Shown: positions 1-5,846, counted from the first letter of the stretch. The stretch is 6,047 nucleotides of DNA from Chloroflexota bacterium (GCA_022576105.1 JACZRM010000114.1:1-6047); one strand, 5' to 3'. Translations and numbers: made by a program. The notes: generated from the sequence alone by a model not told the origin.

Positions 1-4
1 CTAT

Positions 5-40
5 CCCCTGGTAGTCTTCAGCTACTGGGGGTTTTTATTT
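5..40 (+). terminator. Rho-independent terminator of an upstream gene
   Basis: A ten-pair stem runs from CCCCTGGTAG (5-14) to CTACTGGGGG (22-31). It includes two G-T wobbles, has a 7-nt loop, and is followed directly by five T (32-36) and a further TTT at 38-40. The T tract lies only on the + side, so it ends a rightward transcript whose gene lies left of the window. The small gene at 121 therefore needs its own promoter. Confidence 0.85.
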
Positions 41-84
41 CTGACAATTCCAGGTTACCCAGGCGTATGCCCGCTAGCTACAAT
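41..84 (+). promoter_or_regulatory. Possible promoter for the small two-gene unit
   Basis: Between the terminator and the gene at 121 there is a -10-like TACAAT at 79-84 (five of six to consensus) and a -35-like CTGACA at 41-46 (five of six). They are too far apart (32 nt) to be one promoter. TACAAT has only the poor TTACCC (55-60) at an 18-nt spacing. A promoter is required somewhere here by position, but the exact boxes are uncertain. Confidence 0.25.
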
Positions 85-120
85 GCTTCTCTACGAACTT
101 ACGTTCTGATTGGAGGCACC

Positions 121-264
121 ATGACTAGAAACGAGTTGGACCGCTATTACGACAAGAAGGTGGTTGAAAGAGACGGGGTTAAGGGGCAAATCTGCCAGGG
201 ATGCCAGCAGTGGATACCGTTGGAAGAGAAGGGCCAGCACTTTGAGGCTGAGCACCTGCGGTGA
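121..264 (+). CDS. Small CxxC...HxxxxH zinc-finger-like protein (47 aa)
   Basis: I do not recognise a named family. The ATG at 121 is chosen over an upstream in-frame ATG at 67 because GGAGG at 112-116 sits four bases before it. The product has a charged N-terminal half (RNELDRYYDKKVVERDG) followed by C25-x2-C28, an intervening WIPLEE segment, then H40-x4-H45. That spacing resembles a single C2H2-type zinc-binding knuckle, and the end of the protein (FEAEHLR) follows at once, so the finger makes up most of the fold. Zinc binding is inferred from this pattern alone. It follows a strong terminator and its stop codon overlaps a GTG of the next reading frame, so the two may be co-translated. It could be a small regulator or nucleic-acid-binding protein, but nothing in the window shows the target. 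Confidence 0.6.
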   Translation: MTRNELDRYYDKKVVERDGVKGQICQGCQQWIPLEEKGQHFEAEHLR

Positions 265-476
265 CCTGGGAGCGTCTCATGGAGTCGGAGAGCAAGGGCA
301 CCGGCTCCATGCTCCCCGCCAGGATGGTGCTGGATTACAACGATGCTGAGGGCACCTACCGGACGTTCTTGGAGACGTTCACAATGAGCGGCGAGACCGG
401 ATTTCAGTATGGGCGGTTCTTTGATACCAAAGACGGAGTGATTGAAGACTTCCAGAATCGCGTTGCAAGGCTTTAG
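261..476 (+). CDS. Hypothetical protein, 65 or 71 aa, downstream of the mini zinc finger
   Basis: I do not recognise this protein. Two starts are possible. GTG at 261 overlaps the stop of the previous gene by four bases (GTGA, a classic translational-coupling arrangement) and gives 71 aa. ATG at 279 has a GGGAG at 268-272 with six bases between and gives 65 aa; I slightly prefer this one on ribosome-binding grounds. The product is soluble, with no signal peptide, no membrane segment and no cysteines. It is rich in aromatic residues and acidic or charged residues toward the C-terminus (YRTFLETF, FQYGRFFDTKDG, IEDFQNRVARL). Co-orientation and overlap with the zinc-finger gene suggest a two-gene unit. 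A short spurious frame cannot be excluded without homologues. Confidence 0.45.
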   Translation: MTWERLMESESKGTGSMLPARMVLDYNDAEGTYRTFLETFTMSGETGFQYGRFFDTKDGVIEDFQNRVARL

Positions 477-647
477 CATTAACTTGGGCCTCTCAGTACC
501 CGATTCGTCACAACTGCCTAATTTGGGCTGTCACCATAAGCTGGTAGAATAAGCGGCATTCCAGAATAGAGGCGTACCAGGAATATGCTCCGGGGAGAAA
601 GGCGCTGGTGTTCACGCCCAACGTCGCGGAAATCAGACATGCCGATG

Positions 648-669
648 TTTGTACAGTGGTGAGTACAAA
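648..669. repeat. Perfect 7-bp inverted repeat
   Basis: TTTGTAC (648-654) and GTACAAA (663-669) are perfect reverse complements separated by 8 nt. The 22-bp symmetrical layout, AT-rich at its outer ends, fits either an operator for a dimeric regulator or a small RNA hairpin. No T tract follows, so it is not an intrinsic terminator. Confidence 0.45.
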
Positions 670-822
670 TAGGGGATTCCCGTTCAGGATCTCCCTCGAG
701 ATTCCACACACCACTAGGTAGGACTTTAGCTGCCCTTTTCGGCATGTGCGAATTCTCTGGCCCCATCAAGGAACAGCCTGGTAGTCCCGGCAGTAACTTG
801 GGCCAGCCCCATTGCCATAGCT

Positions 823-838
823 GGTGACTAGGGTCACC
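823..838. repeat. Perfect 6-bp inverted repeat GGTGAC-TAGG-GTCACC
   Basis: GGTGAC (823-828) and GTCACC (833-838) flank a 4-nt centre. It lies about 200 nt upstream of the probable lipoprotein start. It could be an operator or a short hairpin. The same half-sites recur with an 8-nt spacer at 5976-5995, though a chance match is possible given the shortness. Confidence 0.4.
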
Positions 839-1039
839 TTGTCGCTTGGGTTAAAAAGCTGCGCCAAATCCATTTACTTCCGTTCCTCCCGTAACCTGGC
901 TACTACCCTGACGCTACATTTTGATGAGAGAAGCACATCGAAAATTTCCTTTCGGCATCTTATCTATTATCTACGTTCCGGCAGCCAATGCTGCCAATGC
1001 TTGGTGAATATATTGGTTATCCAACCGTGGACAGCTGGG

Positions 1040-2335
1040 GTGTGTCGCCGGATCGCGAGCCGGATTATTCGGGTCGCCCCCTTCTTTGCCCTGCCGGTAC
1101 TGTTTCTGGCCGCCGGCTGCGCCGCCGCCATCTCCAGCGAGCCGACTCCGACATTAACCGGAGTTTCCAGCCCACCAACCGCGGCGGCGACCCAATACCC
1201 AGGTAATGAGGGTGCCGATCTGACCGAACCGGCGACGTCTCTTCCAACCCCGGGACTTGACCCGCTGGGTGTGCCGGGGCTTGATACCAGCATCGCCAAC
1301 GTCTCTCTGGAGGAGATTTTGTTCGATACCTTTGGTCGCACCCGGGCTCGCTATGTTCCACTGAACGAGGCCACAGGTGAATTGATTTTGGGGCTGCGAG
1401 ACGCCATAGCGCCGGTCTACCAGCCGGTATACGGAGGATCGGCGGACCTACCTTGGCTGCAGGATGGTGACCTGGTCATCGGCTACGCCACCGGCGAAGA
1501 GGCCTACGCCTACCCGATCAACGTGTTAAACCAGCACGAGCTGGTCAACGACGTGATAGACGGCGTAGCCGTCCTTATTTCCTACTGCCCCCTGTGCGCC
1601 AGCGGCATCACCTTCCACCGGGAACTGGACGGACAAACCCTGCTCTTCGGTAACACCAGCGCTTTGTACCAGTCCGATCTGGTGATGTATGACCATCAGA
1701 CTGGCTCCTACTGGTTTCAAACCGCGGGCGAGGCGGTGGTGGGCTGGTTAACCGGTTCTCGTCTCAGGTTGTTACCATCAGCCACCATGGCATGGGGGGA
1801 GTGGAAGGGTCTGTATCCGAACACCAGGTTGCTAATAGGTACCGCCAGTAACCCGACCCGCTTCGCCAGCCCTAGGTACAGTGGGGACCCTTTTTCTGGC
1901 TACCAGGACCGAGTAAACGACAACAATTTCATCTTCCCCGTGGACCAAGCAAAGCTGGACGACCGGCTTCCATCCGGCGAGTTGGTTTTGACGGTGGAGG
2001 TTGAAGGCGGGGTAACCGCCTACCCTCTTGACCGCATCGGAGACGACACCGTCAATGACCAGGTGGGAGGACAGCCGGTGGTGGTGTTCTCGCGGAAGAA
2101 CAGCCAGGCTGTGGGAGCCTTCTCTCCGATAGTGGATGGCCAGACCCTGTTCTTTGAATATCGGGCCGAGGATGCTCTCTCCTCGGATCGGCAGACTGGG
2201 AGCGGTTGGGACGCGAGGGGTCGGGCCATCAGCGGTCCCTTGGCCGGCACCCAGTTGCAACGACTGGACACCCGCCGGGCCTTCTGGTTCTCCATCGTGA
2301 TTGCCTTTCCGGGTGTCAACCTCTACTTGCCGTGA
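1040..2335 (+). CDS. DUF3179-type lipoprotein with a CPLC motif
   Basis: Envelope protein of the DUF3179 type, whose biochemical role is not established. The frame is open from 824, but a GTG at 1040 puts a proper lipoprotein signal at the N-terminus: basic n-region (CRRIASRIIR), hydrophobic core (VAPFFALPVLF) and lipobox LAAGC, with the lipidated cysteine encoded at 1118-1120. GTG at 1004 is an alternative; neither has a good Shine-Dalgarno. A Ser/Thr/Pro-rich tether of about 50 residues follows, then the globular domain. From the GTG start the protein is 431 aa, with C183-P-L-C186 in the segment ISYCPLCASGITF. Further along come the WKGLYPNT segment and a C-terminal RAFWF...FP...LY segment that I associate with this family. 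The paired cysteines could be redox-active or bind a metal or cofactor; this is inference. The next gene on the same strand is a membrane-anchored thioredoxin. Confidence 0.8.
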   Translation: MCRRIASRIIRVAPFFALPVLFLAAGCAAAISSEPTPTLTGVSSPPTAAATQYPGNEGADLTEPATSLPTPGLDPLGVPGLDTSIANVSLEEILFDTFGRTRARYVPLNEATGELILGLRDAIAPVYQPVYGGSADLPWLQDGDLVIGYATGEEAYAYPINVLNQHELVNDVIDGVAVLISYCPLCASGITFHRELDGQTLLFGNTSALYQSDLVMYDHQTGSYWFQTAGEAVVGWLTGSRLRLLPSATMAWGEWKGLYPNTRLLIGTASNPTRFASPRYSGDPFSGYQDRVNDNNFIFPVDQAKLDDRLPSGELVLTVEVEGGVTAYPLDRIGDDTVNDQVGGQPVVVFSRKNSQAVGAFSPIVDGQTLFFEYRAEDALSSDRQTGSGWDARGRAISGPLAGTQLQRLDTRRAFWFSIVIAFPGVNLYLP

Positions 2336-2640
2336 GGAAGGATTTTGTCGACGCAGCGAAGGCTCGCTCCTGTGGCTAGACGCAGTTCCGCTAGACCCGG
2401 TGACGGTATGAGTTTCCACCTTCGTGTACTCATAGGTCACCGACTACTATATGGTGGCAGGGGTCCTGATGGCCTCTTAGCCAAACCCCACTGGAGCTCA
2501 CCGCCTTGCGTGGGTGGGTATCGTGGGCCAAACTCGCCGCTATTCACCATTCCTGGAATACCCCTTCGAGATCCTGGCTTGCCAGGCGTGGGTACAGTTG
2601 TTGGACGCCCCGCCTATGTTAGGTTGACGAGGTCTTTACC
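2336..2640. other. Gap between lipoprotein and thioredoxin genes
   Basis: This 305-nt stretch has a frame opened only by a TTG (2345) that runs into the thioredoxin gene out of frame, and its low-complexity, Arg/Pro/Gly-rich translation does not look like a protein. There is no clear intrinsic terminator after the lipoprotein gene. The notable signal is a perfect dyad CCTGGC-TT-GCCAGG at 2573-2586, about 55 nt before the thioredoxin start, which could be an operator. GCTAGAC also occurs twice near 2375-2396. The gap length suggests the thioredoxin gene may have its own promoter, although I find no strong -35/-10 pair. Confidence 0.4.
2573..2586. promoter_or_regulatory. Perfect 14-bp palindrome upstream of the thioredoxin gene
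   Basis: CCTGGC (2573-2578), a TT centre, then GCCAGG (2581-2586). A loop of two is too tight for a stable RNA hairpin at full length, so a protein-binding operator is the likelier role if it has one. Its position 54 nt before the ATG at 2641 fits control of that gene. Confidence 0.35.
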
Positions 2641-3273
2641 ATGGCGAAACGCAAAACCGGAAGCCGGGTGACCAAAACGGCCAGAGCAAATTCCCAACGC
2701 CGCCGCAGATATTACCGGTGGCTAGCTGGATTGGGTGGTACGGCCCTGGGGGCAATCGTGGTCGCGGTCATTCTAAGCTCCGTATTTGGGGCTTCAGACA
2801 CTACATCCTCGGGCGCATCGGAGGATCTGGCCCCTAACTTCTCCTTCACCCTATACCAGGGCGAGGATAAGCTGGGCGCTGAAAAGTTGGACTTTGCCCA
2901 ACTGCAGGGTAAACCCATCGTCCTCAATTTTTGGGCGGGGCTGTGTCCGCCCTGCCGCGCCGAGATGCCGGACCTGCAACGCTTCTACGACGAGTCCAAG
3001 GACCAGGTCACTCTGATCGGGATCGACATTGGCCCGTTTATGGGCCTGGGCTCTCACCGCGATGCACGAAACCTGCTGCGGGAATTGGATATCACTTACC
3101 CAGCCGGGTTCACCAACGACCGCGGTATTGTCCGCAAGTACGAAGTGTTATCGATGCCAACTACCGTGTTCATCGACTCCCAGGGGGAAATATTTGAGAG
3201 GTGGACCGGTGCTTTGAATCGGGACATCCTAGCCAGCATTACCGATGCGATGCTACATCGCGAAGGCAAGTAG
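2641..3273 (+). CDS. Membrane-anchored TlpA/ResA-like thiol-disulfide oxidoreductase
   Basis: A 210-aa thioredoxin-fold protein of the TlpA/ResA kind. Such proteins exchange electrons with cysteine pairs of other proteins outside the cytoplasm, often in cytochrome c maturation or repair of oxidised envelope proteins. The start ATG has GAGG at 2629-2632, eight bases upstream. The N-terminus is strongly basic (residues 3-26), followed by one hydrophobic span (about 28-50, LAGLGGTALGAIVVAVILSS) and no signal-peptidase site that I can identify, so it is probably an N-in, C-out anchored protein. The catalytic domain starts near residue 63 (DLAPNFSFTL). The redox motif is C102-P-P-C105 within FWAGLCPPCRAEMP, and the cis-proline is P173 in SMPTT, followed by VFIDSQGEI. 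The residue before the first cysteine is Leu where this fold usually has Trp. It lies downstream of the CPLC lipoprotein, a plausible but unproven partner. Confidence 0.88.
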   Translation: MAKRKTGSRVTKTARANSQRRRRYYRWLAGLGGTALGAIVVAVILSSVFGASDTTSSGASEDLAPNFSFTLYQGEDKLGAEKLDFAQLQGKPIVLNFWAGLCPPCRAEMPDLQRFYDESKDQVTLIGIDIGPFMGLGSHRDARNLLRELDITYPAGFTNDRGIVRKYEVLSMPTTVFIDSQGEIFERWTGALNRDILASITDAMLHREGK

Positions 3274-3321
3274 TTGCCCTATTCCGCTGATAGTCGGCTG
3301 TTCTAATTACGGACAATACTG

Positions 3322-3339
3322 GCACGTCATCCGACGTGC
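3322..3339. repeat. Perfect 7-bp stem-loop after the thioredoxin gene
   Basis: GCACGTC (3322-3328), loop ATCC, GACGTGC (3333-3339), extendable by two G-T wobbles. There is no U tract on either strand, so factor-independent termination is not supported. It is a candidate 3'-end hairpin or operator. Confidence 0.45.
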
Positions 3340-3534
3340 TGACAACGAACCGAGGGGCCTTAGACAGATGTGAAAGACTCTGACCAGCACAGGCTCGGGG
3401 ATTTGCCTCGGATGGTCCGAGTCTATTCCGTACTGCCCGATCCCTCAGCAAATCCTAGCAACCGGCTTCTTGCAGGCTTCTGCATTGGCTTTCGTACTCC
3501 TCGTTCTTGAGGCTTTTAGGTACTTCCTCGGCAC

Positions 3535-3537
3535 TAA
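3535..3537. repeat. Left target-site duplication TAA
   Basis: TAA directly precedes the left inverted repeat and recurs directly after the right one at 4833-4835. The shared word is longer by eye (CTAAGG at 3534-3539 and 4832-4837), but inverted-repeat alignment assigns the flanking C and GG partly to the element. A three-base repeat alone is weak evidence; its value comes from fitting exactly at the inverted-repeat boundaries. Confidence 0.6.
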
Positions 3538-3559
3538 GGAACTGTCATGAAATAACTTG
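3538..3559 (+). repeat. Left terminal inverted repeat of the insertion sequence
   Basis: Aligned with the reverse complement of 4811-4832, 15 of 22 positions agree, in two solid blocks: TGTCA (3543-3547) and AATAA (3551-3555). These blocks are the probable transposase contacts. The transposase start lies 54 nt inside this end. Confidence 0.72.
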
Positions 3560-3591
3560 ACCTTTATGGCGCCAGGGGCTATCCTTTAGGT

Positions 3592-4809
3592 GTGATAGAC
3601 GAAGCTGCCATTCAAGGTCGTTACCAAGCCATCGCTCCCCTGGTAGACGAACGGGTGCGGCGGCTCGTGCTTGGCTCGGAGGCAGTAGCCGCCGGGCGTG
3701 GCGGTCAAAGGGCGGTGGCAAGGGCCACCGGCGTCTCCCGGGGGACGATCCGCCGGGGGATAGGCGAGTTGGGCGAGCCGAACGCGCCAGGCAGAAAGGG
3801 CCACATCCGGCGCCCGGGAGGAGGCCGGAAGCGCACCGTCGAGCGCGATCCCGGGCTGCGTGAGGACCTGGACCGGCTGGTGGAGCCGACCAGCCGTGGG
3901 GACCCGGAATCGCCGCTGCGCTGGACCTGCAAGAGCGTGCGGCAGCTGGCGGCGGAGCTGAAGCGCCAGGGGCATCAGGCCAGCCATCGCATGGTGGCCG
4001 AACTGCTCCATGAAATGGGCTACAGCTTGCAAGCCAACCGCAAGACCCTGGAGGGCACGGAACACCCGGACCGCAACGCCCAGTTCGAGCACTTGAACCA
4101 CGCGGTGCAGCTGCAGCTCTCTCTGGGGGAGCCGGTGATCTCCGTGGACACGAAGAAGAAGGAGCTGGTCGGGCCCTTCAAGAACGGTGGGCGGGAGCTG
4201 CGCCCTAGGGGTATGCCGGAGCAGGTCCTGGTGCATGACTTCTTGATTCAAGAGTTGGGCCGGGTCAACCCCTATGGGGTGTACGATATTGCCCAAAACG
4301 AGGCCTGGGTCAGTGTGGGGACGGACCATGACACGGCGGCCTTCGCCGTGGAGAGTATCCGGCGCTGGTGGCGCGCCATGGGCCAGTCGCTTTACCCAAA
4401 CGCCACCCGGTTGCTCATCATGGCCGATGCCGGCGGCAGCAACGGATACCGGCTGCGCCTGTGGAAGCTGGAGTTGCAGAAGCTGGCGGATGAGATGGGT
4501 CTGGAGATGGCAGTATGTCACTTCCCGCCGGGGACTAGCAAATGGAACAAGATCGAACAACGCTTGTTCTCCGCCATCAGTCAGAACTGGCGGGGCAAGC
4601 CGCTGGTAAGCCACCAGGTGGTGGTGAACCTGATTGGGGCGACCACGACTCGAACGGGGCTGCGGGTGCGTAGTGAGCTGGATACCAACCGGTACCCACC
4701 AGGGCGCAAGGTGTCGGACGATGAACTGGAAGCCATCTACTTGTGCCGGGATTCCTTCCATGGCGAATGGAACTACTCTCTCCTACCTCGGGTCCAGCTG
4801 CTCAATTGA
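3592..4809 (+). CDS. ISAzo13-type DDE transposase, apparently intact
   Basis: A 405-aa transposase that would cut and join the ends of the surrounding element. The GTG start is fixed by an in-frame TAG immediately before it, and no nearer in-frame ATG exists. The N-terminus (IDEAAIQGRYQAIAPLVDERVRRL) is typical of this family. A helix-turn-helix follows at about 37-60 (GGQRAVARATGVSRGTIRRG), likely for end recognition. The catalytic triad is readable: D186 in ISVDTKKKE, D279 in LLIMADAGGSNGYR and E322 in KWNKIEQRLFSAISQNW. The length is full for the family and there is no frameshift or internal stop. The stop codon lies just at the inner edge of the right inverted repeat. Only a weak AGGGG-like ribosome site (3573-3577) precedes the start, which would keep expression low. 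Confidence 0.92.
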   Translation: MIDEAAIQGRYQAIAPLVDERVRRLVLGSEAVAAGRGGQRAVARATGVSRGTIRRGIGELGEPNAPGRKGHIRRPGGGRKRTVERDPGLREDLDRLVEPTSRGDPESPLRWTCKSVRQLAAELKRQGHQASHRMVAELLHEMGYSLQANRKTLEGTEHPDRNAQFEHLNHAVQLQLSLGEPVISVDTKKKELVGPFKNGGRELRPRGMPEQVLVHDFLIQELGRVNPYGVYDIAQNEAWVSVGTDHDTAAFAVESIRRWWRAMGQSLYPNATRLLIMADAGGSNGYRLRLWKLELQKLADEMGLEMAVCHFPPGTSKWNKIEQRLFSAISQNWRGKPLVSHQVVVNLIGATTTRTGLRVRSELDTNRYPPGRKVSDDELEAIYLCRDSFHGEWNYSLLPRVQLLN

Positions 4810-4810
4810 C

Positions 4811-4832
4811 CTAATTATTCTGTGACACTCCC
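4811..4832 (-). repeat. Right terminal inverted repeat of the insertion sequence
   Basis: Reading inward on the - strand it begins GGGAGTGTCA and contains the same TGTCA and AATAA blocks as the left end. It begins two bases after the transposase stop codon, so the element is tightly packed. TAA follows at 4833-4835. Confidence 0.72.
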
Positions 4833-4862
4833 TAAGGCCGGCAAGGGTAGGTCTGGTAGCTG

Positions 4863-4884
4863 AAAACCCCTTGCCCTGGGTTTT
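4863..4884. terminator. Terminator-like hairpin between convergent genes, possibly bidirectional
   Basis: AAAACCC (4863-4869) and GGGTTTT (4878-4884) form a 7-bp stem with an 8-nt loop, giving a T run on each strand (4881-4885 on +). It lies 10 nt beyond the prmA stop and after the insertion sequence, so it would serve prmA leftward and any transcript arriving from the left. A second, mutually exclusive stem is possible: GGCAAGGG (4840-4847) with CCCTTGCC (4868-4875). The short stem makes efficiency uncertain. Confidence 0.5.
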
Positions 4885-4894
4885 TAACGTGGGG

Positions 4895-5758
4895 TTATTT
4901 GCCGGGGCAGCAGATGAGGGTGACCCAGTCTTCCCGCTGACAAACCTCCTCTATCACGAACCCCACCTCCACTAACGCTTCCTCCGCCACCGCCCTCTGC
5001 TCATCAATTATTCCGGAAGCGATTAATCTTCCCTCGGGGCCAAGTACCGGCAAAAGGGAGCCAGCCCGTTCTTTGATGACTCGGGCGGAGATATTGGCCA
5101 GCGCTAGGTCGTAGTGCCCCTCCGCTGCCAGCCGGTGGGGAAGGGAGCCCTGGGCCACCGTTACTTTATCGCCCAGTTCCGAATGCCGGAAATTTTGCCG
5201 CGCGGCCTTTACCGCCACCGGGTCGGTATCCAGAGCCAGCACTTCACCAGCCCCCAGCTTGATTGCAGCTATAGTCAAGATGCCTGAGCCGGTGCCCAGG
5301 TCCAGCACCGCCGCTCCGGGATGTACCAAGCGCTCCAGGGCCTCCAGACAGGTGTAAGTGGTGGGATGATATCCGGTGCCGAAGGCCAATCCCGGGTCCA
5401 GGTCGATCACCCGGTCCTCCGGCTCAGGCTCGTAATCAATCCAGGAGGGCTTGATGACCAGATGCTGGCCCAGCTTGAGCAGGTTGAAGTGGGATTTCCA
5501 AGCGTTCTGCCAGTCCGCATCGTCCTCCAATGGTTGCACTTGCAACTCTCCCAGCGGGTGGAGGATGCTGCACAAATTCACACCGACCTCGATGTGCGCG
5601 AAACGCTGGCGGGATGTCGAGGGTAAATAGGTCCGCAGAATCACCTGATTGGCCCCCAAAACCTCCATGGACATCCCGTGTCCGTACCGGTCGAACAGAT
5701 AGGATATGGGTTCCACGTACTCGAAGGGCACTATAATGCTGATTTCCTGCCAGGTCAT
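4895..5758 (-). CDS. prmA: Ribosomal protein L11 methyltransferase
   Basis: A cytoplasmic SAM-dependent enzyme that, in the known family, methylates lysines and the N-terminus of ribosomal protein L11. It is 287 aa, close to the usual length. The ATG start is supported by GGAGG on the - strand (5763-5767) four bases upstream. The N-terminal substrate-recognition domain ends near the conserved DWQNAWKSHF (82-91). The catalytic domain shows the PrmA signature AFGTGYHPTT (125-134), SAM motif I DLGTGSG (153-159), the acidic residue after strand 2 in ALDTD (D177) that would hold the ribose, and ANIS (221-224) in the position of the family's N-containing motif IV. The C-terminus (EDWVTLICCPGK) is complete. 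It is transcribed alone in this window, convergent with the genes to its left, and is preceded by a structured leader with a terminator that may attenuate it. Confidence 0.93.
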   Translation of the reverse strand: MTWQEISIIVPFEYVEPISYLFDRYGHGMSMEVLGANQVILRTYLPSTSRQRFAHIEVGVNLCSILHPLGELQVQPLEDDADWQNAWKSHFNLLKLGQHLVIKPSWIDYEPEPEDRVIDLDPGLAFGTGYHPTTYTCLEALERLVHPGAAVLDLGTGSGILTIAAIKLGAGEVLALDTDPVAVKAARQNFRHSELGDKVTVAQGSLPHRLAAEGHYDLALANISARVIKERAGSLLPVLGPEGRLIASGIIDEQRAVAEEALVEVGFVIEEVCQREDWVTLICCPGK

Positions 5759-5762
5759 CTAT

Positions 5763-5767
5763 CCTCC
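5763..5767 (-). promoter_or_regulatory. prmA ribosome binding site
   Basis: GGAGG on the - strand, four bases before the ATG ending at 5758. It fixes that start. It lies about 20 nt past the leader terminator's T tract, so it is reached only by readthrough transcripts or by a promoter inside that short gap. Confidence 0.75.
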
Positions 5768-5785
5768 AGATGAAAAATGCCCAAT

Positions 5786-5816
5786 CAAAAAACCCGGGAG
5801 CTTCCGCTCGCCGGGT
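5786..5816 (-). terminator. Intrinsic terminator just upstream of prmA
   Basis: On the - strand ACCCGG-C-GAGC (5816 to 5806), a GGAA tetraloop of the GNRA type, then GCTC-CCGGGT (5801 to 5792) and six consecutive T including the stem's last base. The stem has ten pairs and one bulged C. It is very stable and canonical. No convincing gene precedes it on this strand within the window, so it either ends a small RNA or acts as a leader attenuator for prmA. Confidence 0.85.
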
Positions 5817-5846
5817 CTTTACCTGCTGCTATCGCTGATCTCTGAC

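Larger units (their letters stand above)
477..1039. other. Intergenic region with no convincing gene
   Basis: About 560 nt separate the small-gene pair from the lipoprotein gene. Open frames on both strands here lack ribosome binding sites and recognisable protein character. The region holds short dyads (648-669 and 823-838), an 11-nt direct repeat TAACTTGGGCC (480-490 and 794-804) and a 9-bp tandem repeat GCCAATGCT (984-1001). A -10-like TATTAT at 965-970 would suit a promoter for the lipoprotein gene but has no good -35 partner. It is unusually long for an intergenic space beside compact genes, so it may hold regulatory DNA, a small RNA or a decayed gene. Confidence 0.5.
3274..3537. other. 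Region between thioredoxin gene and insertion sequence, with two dyads
   Basis: No gene is visible. Two perfect dyads are present: GCACGTC-ATCC-GACGTGC at 3322-3339 and CTCGGA-TGG-TCCGAG at 3407-3421. The first lies about 50 nt after the thioredoxin stop and could form a stable RNA hairpin, but it is followed by GACAACG rather than a T tract, so it is not a canonical terminator. It may act as an mRNA 3' stabiliser or as an operator. Confidence 0.4.
3538..4832 (+). mobile_element. Complete ISAzo13-type insertion sequence (1295 bp)
   Basis: The element contains one transposase gene (3592-4809) and is bounded by imperfect terminal inverted repeats. The left end begins GGAACTGTCA and the right end, read inward, begins GGGAGTGTCA; 15 of the first 22 positions match. 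TAA lies immediately outside both ends (3535-3537 and 4833-4835) and is the likely target duplication. The length, short duplication and G-rich tips agree with what I know of the ISAzo13 family. Both ends and the transposase look intact, so the copy could be active. It sits between the thioredoxin gene and the prmA-side terminator, and removing it with one TAA would rejoin an ordinary intergenic sequence. Confidence 0.82.

Noticed and set aside
508..769. Two overlapping short - strand frames (68 and 83 aa)
   Set aside because: No ribosome binding site and no family resemblance; two overlapping frames of similar length suggest chance.
480..804. Second mobile element bounded by TAACTTGGGCC
   Set aside because: The 11-nt repeats are direct, no inverted termini or transposase lie between them, and such a repeat can arise by chance.
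824..1039. N-terminal extension of the lipoprotein frame
   Set aside because: The extension would bury the lipoprotein signal about 98 residues inside the protein; a lipobox must be near the N-terminus, so the open frame upstream is taken as chance.
1832..2440. 202-aa open frame on the - strand across the lipoprotein 3' end
   Set aside because: It lies mostly opposite the DUF3179-type gene, has no ribosome binding site and has no recognisable protein features.
2345..2671. 108-aa frame in the lipoprotein-thioredoxin gap
   Set aside because: TTG start without a Shine-Dalgarno, composition biased to Arg/Pro/Gly, and it overlaps the true thioredoxin start out of frame.
3586..4761. 391-aa open frame on the - strand opposite the transposase
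   Set aside because: It is the antisense shadow of a well-supported DDE transposase; its translation is rich in His, Pro, Gln and Arg with no family signature.
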